From Caldifarciminota bacterium (GTDB lineage Bacteria > Hydrothermota > Tepidihabitantia > Tepidihabitantales > JAOUPE01), in NCBI GenBank assembly GCA_029880025.1, contig JAOUPE010000093.1, forward strand, positions 1 to 6,670: a DNA stretch of 6,670 bases, written 5' to 3'. Made by a program: the position numbers and the translations under genes. Below are positions 6,185-6,670 of this stretch, piece by piece (positions within the stretch are counted from its first letter, which is position 1; the number at the start of each line of letters is the position of its first letter). The notes below the pieces were generated by a model. The model was not told the DNA's origin, searched no databases, and was given only the letters and a program-made list of their open reading frames with translations.

Positions 6185-6670
6185 GCTGAAGAATAAAATA
6201 ACTTCATCGGTAATTGATAAAACCGCTAAAAGCCTGACCGATGGTATTGTTATTCTACCTACCGGATATAATTACGTGTTGGTGAGTAACGACCAGAGCC
6301 GGCTGCGATTATTAAAACAGGATAAAAAACCGATTTTTAAAGAAAACCAAAAATTAGACCCAGCAAGATTTATCTTAAAATCAGACATTAGTTTAGCGTC
6401 ATTAAATGAACCAGCCAAAAAAATTATTTCTCAATTCTTCCCTGGACCGCTTATTGCTCTTATTCCTGATTCGAAAGGGAAAATTGGTATCAGCGCATCA
6501 GATTCCCAACTGATTAATACTCTAATCGAACGATTAAAAGTTCCGCTCTATTTTATTGAAACCGAAATCTCCCCCCACGAGTGGGGGAGGAATAAGGTGC
6601 GGGGGCTTAATGAATTGACCGATAATATTTCGCTCTTTGTTGAAAGTGATATAACCAATCCAATAAGTTC
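6171..6670 (+). CDS. Degenerate YrdC/Sua5-like protein (partial, C-terminus beyond right edge)
   Basis: YrdC/Sua5 (TsaC) proteins make threonylcarbamoyl-AMP for tRNA t6A37. This frame, open for 166 codons to the window edge, is collinear with them: GIVILPT (25-31) matches the GVVAYPT strand, LKQDKKPI resembles the substrate-site LKxRPxxKPL, FFPGPLIALI (89-98) matches the WPGPLTLVL motif, and KIGISASDSQLINTLIERL (from about 107) matches the VAVRVPDHPLxxxLL segment. Active-site features are missing: T(E/D)TVYGL is replaced by TGYNYVLV, the Arg of KxR is Asp, and the APSAN motif after PL is replaced by YFIETE. It is therefore probably not a working TsaC, and may be a diverged paralogue or a decaying gene. 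I chose TTG at 6171 (MKRIKLKNKIT), which follows AAAGGG by 10 nt and overlaps purD by 14 nt; CTG at 6186 is less likely. It is likely cotranscribed with purD. A GC-rich palindrome interrupts it at residues 134-145. Confidence 0.65.
   Translation, partial: MKRIKLKNKITSSVIDKTAKSLTDGIVILPTGYNYVLVSNDQSRLRLLKQDKKPIFKENQKLDPARFILKSDISLASLNEPAKKIISQFFPGPLIALIPDSKGKIGISASDSQLINTLIERLKVPLYFIETEISPHEWGRNKVRGLNELTDNISLFVESDITNPIS
6569..6606 (+). repeat. GC-rich palindromic REP-like element inside the YrdC-like frame
   Basis: CTCCCCCCAC (6569-6578) faces GTGGGGGAG (6581-6589), pairing with one bulged C, and is followed by AATAAGGTGCGGGGGC (6591-6606). The composition is far from the AT-rich surroundings and forces GGG, CGG and AGG codons. 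The plan of a C/G-tract palindrome followed by a degenerate G-tract third block matches a well-known kind of dispersed bacterial repeat (CTCCCC-loop-GGGGAG-spacer-GGTGAGGGG). It reads through in frame as SPHEWGRNKVRG. Confidence 0.55.

Noticed and set aside
1..6670. CRISPR array, tRNA, rRNA, insertion sequence or phage genes
   Set aside because: No regularly spaced repeats, no cloverleaf-type sequence with a CCA end, and no transposase or integrase frame were seen on either strand.

Overview
The window is a moderately AT-rich bacterial chromosomal segment. It carries three transcription units, one of them divergent from the rest. The outermost genes on both sides are cut by the window edges. 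The gene content is a de novo NAD enzyme, a type IV pilus or type II secretion motor and platform, a purine enzyme, and a YrdC-like protein. This fits a free-living or uncultivated bacterium with a pilus or secretion machine. No gene here fixes the taxon; a candidate-phylum genome of the WOR-3 kind would be compatible, but that is only a guess.

Layout: 1-1304 (-) holds the N-terminal 434 residues of L-aspartate oxidase (nadB), which is open through the left edge. 1305-1566 is an AT-rich spacer with a possible nadB promoter and a perfect 9-bp hairpin. 1567-2796 (-) is the PilC/GspF inner-membrane platform and 2839-4404 (-) the PilB/GspE ATPase. These two are in the order pilB-pilC, 42 bp apart, each with a Shine-Dalgarno (SD) site. 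Upstream of pilB is an 18-codon ORF with its own SD. Its last sense codons form the pilB SD, and a near-perfect sigma70 promoter lies just upstream.

4466-4912 is a divergent intergenic region. It holds the pilB promoter, several sigma70-like candidates on the + strand, two sets of inverted repeats, and a 36-codon ORF (4774-4884) that resembles the extreme N-terminus of MoaA and looks like a gene remnant. 4913-6184 (+) is purD, with no AUG start. 6171-6670 (+), overlapping purD by 14 nt and open at the right edge, encodes a degenerate YrdC/Sua5-like protein. A GC-rich palindromic element of REP-like architecture sits in its reading frame.

The PilB ATPase is expected to drive pilin or pseudopilin assembly through PilC; no pilins or PilT are visible here. 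NadB and PurD belong to unrelated biosynthetic pathways (NAD and IMP). I found no complete novel multi-gene system. The most unusual items are the moaA-like fragment, the palindromic element inside the degenerate YrdC-like gene, the coupled 18-codon leader ORF, and the non-AUG start of purD.
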